From positions 1 to 46,242 of the forward strand of contig JAFTBN010000068.1 of the NCBI GenBank assembly GCA_017455185.1: DNA of 46,242 nucleotides, in the 5' to 3' direction. Each line of letters opens with the position of its first letter. Within the stretch, counting starts at the first letter, position 1. This document shows positions 1 to 8,623 of the stretch, in pieces. The stretch is from Clostridia bacterium (GTDB lineage Bacteria > Bacillota > Clostridia > Oscillospirales > CAG-272). The notes beneath the pieces were generated by a model. That model was given only the letters and a program-made list of their open reading frames with translations, searched no databases and was not told the origin of the DNA. The position numbers and the translations under genes are program-made.

Positions 1-135
1 AGAATGGTGTGTACTGATGATTGTTGGCAGATTCAAAATAAAAGGACGAAGGATATGCTTATATTTGAACAGATGGGCTTTAAGCCGGAGCTGACGCTCC
101 CTTTGAAAAGCTCATATGTACAGAAAACTCAATGA
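1..135 (+). CDS. C-terminal fragment of an unknown protein (runs off left edge)
   Basis: An open frame enters from the left edge in frame 1 and stops at TGA 133-135, leaving 44 codons. The visible part contains the stretch IFEQMGFKPEL and ends SSYVQKTQ. I do not recognise the family: the MGF element is slightly reminiscent of the C-terminal part of acetyltransferases, but nothing decisive is present. The reading frame could also be fortuitous, since no start is visible. The next 100 bases hold only the hairpin that ends the convergent gene on the other strand. Confidence 0.35.
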   Translation, partial: RMVCTDDCWQIQNKRTKDMLIFEQMGFKPELTLPLKSSYVQKTQ

Positions 136-192
136 TTGTGTCTATTCAGAAAACTATTTTGCATGTATGATTTATTAAGCTAACCACGAAAA

Positions 193-215
193 ATGAGGCC
201 CATCAAGGGCCTCAT
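193..215 (-). terminator. Intrinsic terminator of the truncated TasA-like gene
   Basis: A perfect 9-bp stem (ATGAGGCCC / GGGCCTCAT) with a 5-base loop lies 20 bases after the stop codon of the minus-strand gene. On the minus strand it is followed by a run of T (A at 189-193). It may also serve the plus-strand gene entering from the left. Confidence 0.8.
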
Positions 216-235
216 CTATTAGGTTAAAAACATCA

Positions 236-1153
236 TTATTCAGCAGCTTTGATTGTGAGAGAATTGACGGCATTTGTTGTAGTATCCAACTCAAATGCCA
301 GATTCAAACTCCAATTGCCGGTAAGCGCTAAGAATGTGTCGTTTTTGCAAGTTGTATCTTCGCCTTCAATGTACAGTCTGACAACCACTTTGAAGTATTC
401 AGTGGAATTTGCTGCAACTTCAACCACCTCAGTTGCGCCATTATAATTTACTGATCCCAATGACGTAGTAGAAGCTACTGCCTGATTCGTGGTAAAGTTG
501 GTAGCGCCATCTGGAGCATAAATGCCAATCAATGTTCCTTCCCCTGCTGTTGGATTCGCATCAAACTTGTTTGCAAAAACAGCTACACGGAATGCGTTTT
601 CAGAATCGGTTTCATCGGTTTCCTTGGCATATTCAAGATCAAGCTGAGTTAATTTAATGGATTTTGCATTGGCTGCCGTATTAACTGCTTTAAGCTGAAA
701 AACATAATCAACATAGGCTTTTGCAGCTTCTTGTCCTGCATACAATGCAGCTGCGTCAGTTTTGGTTAAACCATAATTTTGGGAAAAGAGATCTGCATAC
801 TGTTCAGCGTCGCTTCCGGTTGCAGAAGAAGCAGCATCATATTGAACATATGCTTCTGAACCGACAGGTAAGAGTTTGCTACCATCAGCTTTAGCTCCGG
901 TGGTGTAAAAGAAATTCTTTCCGTTAACCGTTGAAACAGGTTCAAGGATTCCTTTTTGAGCCTGAGACAAACTGCTTGTAAAAGCATTTTCTGCAGCTTT
1001 CTGTGTGTTTTCAAGACTGGTGCCATCTGCAATCAGCAAGTTGCTGGACACTTTGGTTTTTACTTCCATGCCAGTCACAGTAACTCTGTTGTTCATTGAG
1101 AACAATCTGCGGCTGCTATTTCTTCCTTTGGCGTATTGGCTGTTTTTGACCAT
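236..1153 (-). pseudogene. TasA/CalY-like SipW-substrate protein, 5'-truncated (signal peptide lost)
   Basis: The 305-codon frame begins abnormally: its first 17 or so codons are antisense to a methyltransferase fragment, and homologous-looking sequence starts only at FSMNNRVTVTGM. That segment corresponds to AWFAMNKEVSNDGM of the intact gene at 14288, where it directly follows the membrane/signal segment; here the signal segment is missing. The body resembles exported matrix-type proteins. The C-terminal part has the block VVRLYIEGEDTTCKN, matching VTMRCYFDG...CNAN in the 14288 product. Such proteins are normally processed by SipW-type signal peptidases and form extracellular fibres or surface material. 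The junction lies at about 1100-1110. Without a signal peptide this product would stay in the cytoplasm, so I call it a pseudogene. It could instead be one state of a DNA rearrangement, or an assembly join. The coding sequence is visibly AT-richer than the recombinase genes next to it. Confidence 0.7.
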
Positions 1154-1277
1154 TCTTCTTCGGCAGGCGGAAGAGAAGTGGCTGTTTGCGGCGTTCGGAG
1201 AGGGATACGAGGCTTATTGCTGCCGGGTGAACCGTTGTATTCCCTGGCTCCTGAAAAGGAACTGGGAGCGCAAGTAA
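1106..1277 (+). pseudogene. 3' fragment of an isoprenylcysteine carboxyl methyltransferase-like gene
   Basis: The plus frame gives a membrane segment (LLFLPLAYWLFLTILL) followed by RQAEEKWLFAAFGEGYEAY and then a short tail, with a stop at 1275-1277. The pattern of a hydrophobic helix, then EE..L...FG.EY..Y...V.R..P, is the C-terminal signature of the ICMT/phospholipid methyltransferase family: SAM-dependent membrane methyltransferases. Only the last 55 or so codons remain. The upstream part of the frame is the reverse complement of the TasA-like gene and is not methyltransferase. There is no start codon or ribosome site of its own. Confidence 0.6.
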
Positions 1278-1329
1278 AAGGTGTATCGATCCCCTCATTT
1301 GGAAGGTGGCAGAAAGCAAAAAAAGCAGG

Positions 1330-1384
1330 GAAGACTTCCGAAAAGGTCGGGGCAGGGCGCCCCGGAACGAATCCGGAAGTCTTC
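1330..1384. terminator. Long hairpin between convergent genes, likely bidirectional terminator
   Basis: An 11-bp perfect outer stem (GAAGACTTCCG at 1330-1340 with its complement at 1374-1384) encloses a second stem around GGGGC/GCCCC. On the plus strand it is followed by TTTTCC, and on the minus strand by CCCTGCTTTTTTT. It sits just after the methyltransferase remnant and just after the end of the minus-strand recombinase gene. Confidence 0.65.
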
Positions 1385-1407
1385 TTTTCCTGTTTCCCGA
1401 GGTCGGT

Positions 1408-2943
1408 TCAGGAACGGATCTTTGTTCCGTCCTTGAAGGTAACAAAGATCTCTTCATGGCTGACGACGGTCATATAATCCACAAAGGTGCAAAAGGTTTC
1501 TTCGTCAAATTCAAGAGGGACGGAATCCCGCAGGGAGATTTCCCGCATGTAGCACTCCATCTCGTTCTTCTGCAGACGGATGCGCTCGATTTCCCGCTCG
1601 ACTTCTGCCAGTCTTTGCTCGGCTACGTCGAGCCTTGCGTTGATCCGGTCGAGGTCGGTGCTGTCCGCCGTTTCGAACGCTTCTTCCATGAGCCGGATTT
1701 CTCCCAGCAGTTCCTCCTTTTCCGCCCGGAAGCCCAGGTCGGTGTAGAGTTCGTCCTTTACGGCCTCAAAGGCTTTCAGGACGCCTTCCTTGTCTTCCAG
1801 ATACCGGGTCAGGGCCTTTATATAGGCGGCTTTCAGTTCATCCGCTGTCACGGCCGGAGGGGCACAGTTTTGCTTTCCCTTGTCGTATTTGCTGCTGCAT
1901 CTCCACACGGGCTTTTCGTACGGGGTGGAGGGCGCCCAGATCACCTCGGAAAACCATTTGCCGCAATCCGCGCACCGGACCCGCCTTGAAAACAGATTGC
2001 GTCCGCCCCGGCTGGTTTCGGCCAGTCCCCGTTTCCGGATTTCCCATTGCACCCGGTCGAACAACTCGGGACTGACAATGGCCTCATGATGCCCCGAAAT
2101 GTAATATTGCTGGAGTTCTCCGTTGTTCGGGACCCGCTCCTTGGTCAGGAAGTCCTTGGAATAGGTCTTCTGCCGCAGGGCGTCCCCCTTGTATTTCTCG
2201 TTCCGCAGAATGCTGGAAATGGTGGAGGCATACCACTTTTTCCGGCCTTCGGAAAATTCCACCCCTTCCTTTTCCAGAATCTGTCCGATGTGATAAGGGG
2301 AATGTCCCTGCAGATACATTCCGTAAATTCGGCGTACGATCGCGGCCTGTTCGGGCTGGATGACCATCCCCCCGTCCGGCCCTTTCTCGTATCCGAGAAA
2401 CACCTTGTAAGGCACCCAGGCCTTGCCCTGACGCATGCCTTCCCGCATGCCCCAGGTGACGTTTTCCGAGATGCTTCTGGATTCCTCCTGCGCCAGGGAG
2501 GACATGATGGTGATCAGGAGCTCGCCCTTGCCGTCGAAGGTCCAGATGTTTTCCTTTTCGAAATAGACCTCCGTTCCGTTTTCCTTGAGTTTGCGGATGG
2601 CGGTCAGGCTGTCCACGGTGTTGCGGGCGAACCGGCTGACCGACTTGGTGACGATCAGGTCGATCTTGCCGCCAAGGGCGTCCCGGACCATCTTCCTGAA
2701 TCCGGTCCGGCGTTTGGTGCTGGTTCCGGTGATGCCTTCGTCGGTATAGATGCCGGCCAGCTCCCAGTCTCCGTGGGCCTCGATGAAACGGGTGTAGTAT
2801 TCCACCTGGGCTTCGTACGAGGAGAACTGCTCGTCCTTGTCGGTGGAGACCCGGGCATACCCGGCCACCCTTCTTTTCCTGGCTTCGGACTTTTCCGCCT
2901 TGCCGTTTGGCACATGCGCTTCGATGACGGTTATATCGGGCAT
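1408..2943 (-). CDS. Large serine recombinase (resolvase/invertase family) with C-terminal coiled coil
   Basis: This 511-residue protein is a site-specific DNA recombinase of the large serine type. The N-terminal resolvase domain (about 25-170) carries YARVST with the catalytic serine near residue 33, the helix SVSRFARNTVD, and the EEKEN/QEESRSISEN elements typical of the family. It is followed by the Recombinase domain (about 195-305) and a zinc-ribbon region with CADCGKWF and a second Cys pair near WRCSS. The C-terminus is a long charged coiled coil (about 410-475). The start at 2943 overlaps the end of the upstream recombinase by 13 bases, so the two are probably translationally coupled. 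Such pairs act on integrating elements (ccrA/ccrB is the known example of a paired arrangement). No attachment site could be identified. Both recombinases look full length. Confidence 0.93.
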   Translation of the reverse strand: MPDITVIEAHVPNGKAEKSEARKRRVAGYARVSTDKDEQFSSYEAQVEYYTRFIEAHGDWELAGIYTDEGITGTSTKRRTGFRKMVRDALGGKIDLIVTKSVSRFARNTVDSLTAIRKLKENGTEVYFEKENIWTFDGKGELLITIMSSLAQEESRSISENVTWGMREGMRQGKAWVPYKVFLGYEKGPDGGMVIQPEQAAIVRRIYGMYLQGHSPYHIGQILEKEGVEFSEGRKKWYASTISSILRNEKYKGDALRQKTYSKDFLTKERVPNNGELQQYYISGHHEAIVSPELFDRVQWEIRKRGLAETSRGGRNLFSRRVRCADCGKWFSEVIWAPSTPYEKPVWRCSSKYDKGKQNCAPPAVTADELKAAYIKALTRYLEDKEGVLKAFEAVKDELYTDLGFRAEKEELLGEIRLMEEAFETADSTDLDRINARLDVAEQRLAEVEREIERIRLQKNEMECYMREISLRDSVPLEFDEETFCTFVDYMTVVSHEEIFVTFKDGTKIRS

Positions 2944-4136
2944 ACGAGCATCCTCCCGTCAGACGTGCGGATTTCCAGGCTGTGCCTGTATACGTTCAGG
3001 TCCCGGATGTGTTTTGCAAAGTCCTCCTCGGTCGCAATGGGCGTCCCGGTCGCACGGGTCAGGGCGGCGAACAGAAAAGGGAGAGACAGGGAGGGGGAGG
3101 GGCAGGCGCCGTTCCTCCTGTTCCGGCTTTTGCAATAGACGACCGGAGATTTGCAGGACCGGTAATTGGCCCGGAACCCTTTTCCGCATTCCCCGCAATG
3201 CAGCCGGTCCGTGTACCAACTCCGCTGCGTGTCCCATCCGGCCCGGCCTTTTGCTTTCCTTGCGGCCAGCTCTTCCTGCGCCCGGTCGAAGGTGTCCCGG
3301 TCGACGATGACGGGATGGGTGTTTTGCACCCGGTACATGTTGAGCTCTCCCCGGTTCTTTTCCCGTTTGTGCGTGAGATGGTCCAGGATGTATTCCCGCT
3401 GGAGCAGGGTGTTCCCGGTATAGGCCGGGTTGGTCAGAATCCGTTCGACCGTGGCAGGGGAGAACGTACGGCCACGGGGCGAGGAAAGTCCGGCCTCGTT
3501 CAGGATCCGGACGGTTTTCCAGACCGAAAAGCCGGACAGAAAGAGTCCGAAGATGAACCGCACGGTGTCGGCCTGCTCGGGGATGACGGTATAGATTCCG
3601 GACTCGCAGCTGTATCCGTACAGGCGGTAATGGGGACTTTTGCCTTGCCCGAACCGCTTGCGGATGCTCCATTTGATGTTTTCCGAAATGGACCGGCTTT
3701 CCTCCTGGGCAATGGAGGAGATCAGGCTGAGCATCAGCTCGCCTTCGGCCGACAGGGTGGAGATGTTTTCCTTTTCAAACCGGATTTCCACGCCGATTCG
3801 TTTCAAGCTGCGCACGAGGCTCAGGAAATCTACCGTATTCCGGCAGAGCCGGGAGACGGATTTGACAAAAATGCAGTCGACTCTGCCGGCGTAACAGTCC
3901 CTGAGCAGCCTCTGCAGACCGGGCCGGTCGGCATTGGTGCCGCTTTTTGCCTCATCGGCGTACACGTCCACAAGGATATGATCCTTAAGCGAAGGAATCA
4001 GGTCCTCGTAATGCTGTCTTTGCGCCTCCAGGGAATGCAAAAGCCGGTCCTTGTCATCCGAGACCCGGCAATAGGCGGCACAGCGGACAAGCCTTCTTCG
4101 TACGGCTCTTTCTCTTTGCGTGACTTCAATTTTCAT
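2931..4136 (-). CDS. Large serine recombinase, shorter partner
   Basis: The ATG at 4136 is chosen because GGAGGT lies 6 bases upstream on the minus strand; longer readings to 4550 have no ribosome site and run into the promoter of the next gene. The 401-residue product has the resolvase domain with AYCRVSDDKD (catalytic Ser near residue 26), SVSRLCRNTVD and the QEESRSISENI block, then the Recombinase domain and a Cys-rich zinc ribbon (LHCGECGKGF, later CKS). Unlike the downstream partner it ends soon after the ribbon and has no long coiled coil. The two share the same segment order and many identical blocks, so they are probably paralogues working as a pair on one element. It is the first gene of the two-gene minus-strand operon. 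Confidence 0.93.
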   Translation of the reverse strand: MKIEVTQRERAVRRRLVRCAAYCRVSDDKDRLLHSLEAQRQHYEDLIPSLKDHILVDVYADEAKSGTNADRPGLQRLLRDCYAGRVDCIFVKSVSRLCRNTVDFLSLVRSLKRIGVEIRFEKENISTLSAEGELMLSLISSIAQEESRSISENIKWSIRKRFGQGKSPHYRLYGYSCESGIYTVIPEQADTVRFIFGLFLSGFSVWKTVRILNEAGLSSPRGRTFSPATVERILTNPAYTGNTLLQREYILDHLTHKREKNRGELNMYRVQNTHPVIVDRDTFDRAQEELAARKAKGRAGWDTQRSWYTDRLHCGECGKGFRANYRSCKSPVVYCKSRNRRNGACPSPSLSLPFLFAALTRATGTPIATEEDFAKHIRDLNVYRHSLEIRTSDGRMLVCPI

Positions 4137-4163
4137 GGTTTTACCTCCAGGGTGTGAAATAAT

Positions 4164-4199
4164 CCGTCCCGAGTGCGGACGGAGGGTCTTCTCATTATA
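4164..4199 (-). promoter_or_regulatory. -10 box and leader hairpin of the recombinase operon
   Basis: A TATAAT box on the minus strand occupies 4199-4194; the matching -35 region is weak (TTCGCT at 18 bases). The leader then contains a 6-bp hairpin (CCGTCC/GGACGG, 4164-4182). The poor -35 suggests low or activated expression. Confidence 0.45.
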
Positions 4200-4287
4200 G
4201 CAGGAGGGCCTCCCGTCAGCGAAAAAACGGGGTGCTGCGGAGCAGGAAAACGGTGATCCGGAGGGCAAACCCGGTTTGAAAAAAGGT

Positions 4288-4316
4288 TTGCATTTTGCAT
4301 AAGAATGTACTATAAT
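4288..4316 (+). promoter_or_regulatory. Promoter of the HD-GYP sensor gene
   Basis: TTGCAT (4288-4293), 17-base spacer, TATAAT (4311-4316). The Shine-Dalgarno AAGGAG follows at 4343-4348, before the ATG at 4355. Confidence 0.8.
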
Positions 4317-4354
4317 ATTTTTGAAAAGAGAGCAGTGGCTGTAAGGAGCAACCG

Positions 4355-7300
4355 ATGAAAAAAATATCCTTGTTTTTAATGGCGGTGATGCTGGGAACGG
4401 CGCTTCTGGCGGCCATGTCCCCGGTCGGAGCCGCTTCTTATATGGGGGACAAAACCGAAGTGCCGGTCGATCTGGAGGTCTCGGGTGCCGAAGCTTTGTG
4501 TCAGACCGAAGACGGATACGTCTGGATTGCCCAGTATTCGGGCCTGACACGGTACGATTCCAAAGAGTTTACCGTGTTCAAAAGCTTCGAATACGAAGGT
4601 CAGGAGTATTCCATCATCAACGTTCGGGCTTTGCAAACCAAGGACAACGTCCTGTATATCGCCACCAACGAACGGGTGTTCGTCTACAAGGATTCCAAGT
4701 TTGAGCCTTTGGACGTGGAAACGGGAATCATCCGGGACATCATCCTCGATCCCGTAATGGACCGGCTGTACATTTCCACCGAGACAAGGGGAGGCGTTGT
4801 GTACGACCTGAACAACAGGACCTCCAGCGTCATTCCGGGAAGCGAAGGGAAGATGGTTTCGGATATCGCCCTGGACCTGGAACGCAGCACCTACTTTTTC
4901 CAGCTGGATTCGGGCGTCTATGACCGGCGGGGAAATCCGGTTCTGGAGTATCCCGGCATTCTGGATATCTATTCCTACGGGGACACGCTGTTCATCGGCG
5001 AGGATTCGGGCATCATCCATCAATACAACATGAAGACCCGGTCCATGATGGAGGACATCGTCGTTCCGGATCAGGTGAACAAAATGCTTTATTCCGAGGA
5101 AGAGCAGATCCTGTTCGTCGCATGCGAAAAGAACGGGATTTACTGCGTCGACTTTTCCTCCGGCGAGCCGGTCATCACGTCGGCCGGAACCATGGACAAC
5201 CAGAGCCAGCTGGTGGACCTGATGATCGACTACCAGGGCAATCTGTGGGTCGCATCCCATTACATCGGCGCATCGGGCGTTTCCATCATCACGCAAAACG
5301 CTCTGTTCGAACTGCTGTACGACGACCCGGTCTGGAAATCCCTGCAGGAGCCTCCTGCCTTTGACCGGAACGTGTACGCCGTGGAAAAATACGGCGATAC
5401 GATGTACATCGTTGCGGCGACGGCCATTCATATGTACGATATGAAAACCGGCGCCATCGCCCAGAGTAATCCCGTTATGCAGGCGATTCGGGCGTATGCC
5501 GACGAGAAGACGGCCGAGAAACGGGCGCAGGAAGGCAATGAGAATTACACCTTCACCTATGCGCCCAAAGACGTGGAAGTGTTCCGGGAAAAGTTGTATT
5601 TCGGCGTGTCCGGCGTCGGTCTTGTCGAATACGATCCCGAGACGCAGGAAGTCGTCATCTATGATTCGGACTACATCAAGGACCACGTCAGCAAGACGGT
5701 CGGGGAGCCTGACCTTTCCATTACCGGCACGATTCGCTCCATGCGGAGCTTTGATGATTTTCTGGCCCTTGGAACCAGCCGGGCCCTGATGAAATTCGAC
5801 GGAACCTCCTTTTCCGTGATGCAGATCGGGTCCAACGTGCTCTACATCAACAAGACCAAGGACGGCAAGATCCTGTTCGACCGGACACAGGGTCTGTATA
5901 CCGTCGACGACGATTTCACCGAGGCGACCGAGATTCCCACAAGGAAGGATATCACGGGCAACCGGCTGAAGTTCCTGGTGGACGGGGACTGGCTTTACTA
6001 TACGCTGAACAGCCGTCTGTTCCGGCTGAATACGGCAGAGGAGGATCCCGTATCCGAGGAAATCACGATCCCCTATATCAAGGGATCCATTGTGGAACTG
6101 GCCAAGATCCAGACCAAAGACAAGGACGGAAACCCAAATTACAAGTATGTGGTGGGAAGCCAGACGCAGGTCTACATCACAGACTCCCTGGACGGGGACA
6201 GGCTGGGAAAATACGAATTTTACGATTCCACCAACGGCCTGCAGACCATCATCGCCAACACCTCGGGCTTTTACGACGAGGCGGAACAGAAGTACTACCT
6301 GCAGTCCACCAACGGAATCTTTGTATACGATTTCAATGAGAAACGGGAAACGGACATTCCGGTCAAGATCCTGATCTCTTCGGTGGATCTGGACGGTCAT
6401 TCCGTCTATGGAAACCAGATTCAGATCGGCAAGAGAATCAACCGTGTTTCGTTCAACCTGTCCATCCTGGGGTTCAAGCCGAACAAGGGATACACCATCT
6501 ACTATAAGCTGGACGGCGTAGACGAAGATTACATCTCCTATTCGGATGACAACAGAAGCATTTTCTATACCAATTTAAGCGGCGGCAGTTATGTGTTCCA
6601 CGTTTATGTGGAGGACGAGTACGGGCAGCTTTCCAATGAGATCCGGATTCAGCTGGTCAAGGAGAAGACCTTCTATGAGCAATGGTGGTTCTGGGGGATT
6701 GTCATCCTGCTGGCCCTCCTTGTCTTCGCTCTGCTCAACATCCTGATCATCCGCACACGGACCAGACGGGCCCTGAAGCGGCAGCTGGAATACAAGAACA
6801 TCACGCTCGAGGCGATTCAGGCCATTGCGAGAACCATCGACGCCAAGGACGAGTACACCAACGGTCATTCCATCCGGGTCGGGTATTATTCCAAGGTGGT
6901 GGCCGAGAATCTGGGTATGTCCCAGGATGAGGTGGACAACATCTACTACATCGCCTTGCTGCACGACATCGGCAAGATCGCCATTCCGGACAGCATCCTG
7001 AACAAGCCCGGGCGGCTGACCGATGAGGAATTCGCCGTTATGAAGAGCCATACCACAAGAGGCGCTCAGATCCTCAAGGGTATTTCCACCATTCCGCAGA
7101 TCATGGAAGGGGCGAAATCCCACCACGAGAAATACGACGGAACCGGATATCCCGAAGGGCTCAAGGGAGAGGATATCCCCTATGTGGCCCGGATCATCTG
7201 CTGCGCCGACTGCTTTGACGCCATGGCTTCCAAGCGTGTCTATAAAGAGCCTTTCTCCCTGGAGAAGATCATAGGCGAGTTTGAACGCTGTTCGGGCACC

Positions 7301-7432
7301 CAGTTCGATCCGAAAATCTCGAAAGTGGTCGTGGACCTGATCGTGACCGGGAAGCTGAAGCCGTATACAGCCGAGAATACCTATCTCGGCAGTGACGGAA
7401 AGACGCACCGGATCAAGCAGGACGAGGAGTAA
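4355..7432 (+). CDS. Membrane sensor: beta-propeller, Y_Y_Y domain, HD-GYP phosphodiesterase
   Basis: This 1025-residue protein is a predicted cyclic-di-GMP phosphodiesterase controlled by an extracytoplasmic sensor. Residues 1-27 form a signal peptide ending in PVGAA. Residues 40-690 carry repeated two-component-propeller motifs, the first being TEDGYVWIAQYSGLTRYD. A Y_Y_Y-type immunoglobulin-like domain occupies about 700-770, with one transmembrane helix at about 777-799. The HD-GYP domain fills about 815-1000 with all hallmark elements: NGHSIRVG, HDIGK (His near 870), KSHTTRGAQIL, HHEKYDGTGYP (near 923) and DCFDAMAS. The architecture is that of hybrid propeller sensors such as BT4673-type proteins, but with an HD-GYP output in place of a histidine kinase. 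It has its own promoter and stands 315 bases before the surface-protein cluster, on the same strand. A role in controlling that cluster through c-di-GMP is inference. Confidence 0.93.
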   Translation: MKKISLFLMAVMLGTALLAAMSPVGAASYMGDKTEVPVDLEVSGAEALCQTEDGYVWIAQYSGLTRYDSKEFTVFKSFEYEGQEYSIINVRALQTKDNVLYIATNERVFVYKDSKFEPLDVETGIIRDIILDPVMDRLYISTETRGGVVYDLNNRTSSVIPGSEGKMVSDIALDLERSTYFFQLDSGVYDRRGNPVLEYPGILDIYSYGDTLFIGEDSGIIHQYNMKTRSMMEDIVVPDQVNKMLYSEEEQILFVACEKNGIYCVDFSSGEPVITSAGTMDNQSQLVDLMIDYQGNLWVASHYIGASGVSIITQNALFELLYDDPVWKSLQEPPAFDRNVYAVEKYGDTMYIVAATAIHMYDMKTGAIAQSNPVMQAIRAYADEKTAEKRAQEGNENYTFTYAPKDVEVFREKLYFGVSGVGLVEYDPETQEVVIYDSDYIKDHVSKTVGEPDLSITGTIRSMRSFDDFLALGTSRALMKFDGTSFSVMQIGSNVLYINKTKDGKILFDRTQGLYTVDDDFTEATEIPTRKDITGNRLKFLVDGDWLYYTLNSRLFRLNTAEEDPVSEEITIPYIKGSIVELAKIQTKDKDGNPNYKYVVGSQTQVYITDSLDGDRLGKYEFYDSTNGLQTIIANTSGFYDEAEQKYYLQSTNGIFVYDFNEKRETDIPVKILISSVDLDGHSVYGNQIQIGKRINRVSFNLSILGFKPNKGYTIYYKLDGVDEDYISYSDDNRSIFYTNLSGGSYVFHVYVEDEYGQLSNEIRIQLVKEKTFYEQWWFWGIVILLALLVFALLNILIIRTRTRRALKRQLEYKNITLEAIQAIARTIDAKDEYTNGHSIRVGYYSKVVAENLGMSQDEVDNIYYIALLHDIGKIAIPDSILNKPGRLTDEEFAVMKSHTTRGAQILKGISTIPQIMEGAKSHHEKYDGTGYPEGLKGEDIPYVARIICCADCFDAMASKRVYKEPFSLEKIIGEFERCSGTQFDPKISKVVVDLIVTGKLKPYTAENTYLGSDGKTHRIKQDEE

Positions 7433-7747
7433 AGGCAACACTCTTCGAAAAAGGATTACCGGCGGGTCAGTTTTTGCCCAAAAGAGAATTCAAAATGGAT
7501 CTTTAAAGGACGCAACTTGCTGTACAGATTATTCACAATTTATTCATTTATGATTCACTTGTAAAATGTATAATAACTTAATTGTGCTGATAGATTTGTT
7601 CTCAAATTTCTTGCTTTAAGTGATTATTTGCGCATATTTTCGGCACAATATATACCATTTTCTTTAAATCGATATAGTTTTACTGTGGCTTTTTGCTATT
7701 GTTTCATAATACTTGGAATGTAAGAAATATGGAGAAAGGGGGCTGTC
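7433..7747 (+). other. Intergenic leader before the surface-protein cluster
   Basis: This 315-base AT-rich stretch has no gene. It holds a TATAAT at 7569-7574 without a good -35 and a weak TTGCGC-N17-TATACC candidate at 7628-7656. AAGGGGG stands before the ATG at 7748. I see no clear terminator for the HD-GYP gene and no recognisable c-di-GMP riboswitch. The cluster promoter probably lies here but may need an activator or an alternative sigma factor. Confidence 0.4.
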
Positions 7748-8623
7748 ATGAAAGAAACAGAACTGAAAAATCTGAAAAAACGGCAAATCAGCCAGTTGGT
7801 CATCGTTGTGATCGTCGGGCTGGCTGTTTTGGGCGCTCTGGTGATTTTTTTCAACCGCTCCCTGGGCTGGATTGTTGAGAACCGGAATGTGAACGGCCTT
7901 GACAATACGTCCATGCAGGTAGACGGGGATTTCATGCCCCAGATGCATGCGTGGCGTTTCGATATGGACGCGACGATTGAATCCGGCGCGCTGGAGGACG
8001 AAGACGGGGATACCTTTAGCAAGACGGGCGTGTGGGTGGATGCGCTGGACAGCAGTTCCGTGACTGACTCTAATGCGATTTTGCCCATTGTGATCAGAAG
8101 TGGAGGCGGTGAGAAGTATACGTTCCGATCTTTACATTTGGGGACCGTGGATAACCTTCTGACTTTGTCCAACGACAATTGCTTTTATATCCGTTTTGAT
8201 GTGACAGAACGGCCTCTCCGATCTGCCATCCGATATGAACTGTCGTCTTCCGCCGTTCGGATTTATTCCCAGGATGGCGTGGACAGAACGCAGGAAATTC
8301 AGCAGACAGACAGCGATGCAATTGCTTTGTTTGCCGACCTGCTTGTCGTGGAGGCTGGCGTAAGCACTGAGGAATACGAGCCTTCTGAAAAGTTGAATGA
8401 GATGGATGCTTTGGTTTCTTCTGATGGATTGCTTGTCAATGGCGGTGATTGGAAAGAATTGAAAGGCTTGGAGCAGGGGTATTATGTTTATATTCGGTTT
8501 TATCCGGATCTGTCTAAATGCTTTGATGCAACGACCCATATTGTGAAGTATATGCCCTGCGAGATAGTTTTTGATTTGGAATTGTTGGTTTCATTTGAAA
8601 CTACGGAAGGATCTGGTTCATGA
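7748..8623 (+). CDS. Membrane-anchored secreted protein, SipW-substrate-like, first gene of surface cluster
   Basis: This 291-residue protein is not assigned to a named family. A short basic N-terminus is followed by one hydrophobic helix (about 14-37) and then NRSLGWIVENRNVNG. The position of the W and the following N/V pattern parallel the AWF/AWL junctions of the other exported proteins in the cluster. The rest is an acidic beta-rich extracellular domain ending with YYVYIRFYPDLSKC and a further beta strand pair, resembling the C-terminal block of the TasA-like proteins at 236 and 14288. The stop overlaps the next start by 4 bases (ATGA at 8620), so the two are translationally coupled. A minor or anchoring subunit of the surface structure is a reasonable guess. 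Cleavage after the helix by one of the two signal peptidases downstream is inferred. Confidence 0.75.
   Translation: MKETELKNLKKRQISQLVIVVIVGLAVLGALVIFFNRSLGWIVENRNVNGLDNTSMQVDGDFMPQMHAWRFDMDATIESGALEDEDGDTFSKTGVWVDALDSSSVTDSNAILPIVIRSGGGEKYTFRSLHLGTVDNLLTLSNDNCFYIRFDVTERPLRSAIRYELSSSAVRIYSQDGVDRTQEIQQTDSDAIALFADLLVVEAGVSTEEYEPSEKLNEMDALVSSDGLLVNGGDWKELKGLEQGYYVYIRFYPDLSKCFDATTHIVKYMPCEIVFDLELLVSFETTEGSGS

Noticed and set aside
2047..4157. Long plus-strand open frames opposite the recombinase genes
   Set aside because: Antisense shadows of high-GC coding regions; no domain features, and the minus-strand genes have intact catalytic motifs and ribosome sites.
7433..7747. c-di-GMP riboswitch before the surface cluster
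   Set aside because: The context would suit one, but the conserved GEMM core elements could not be found in this AT-rich leader.
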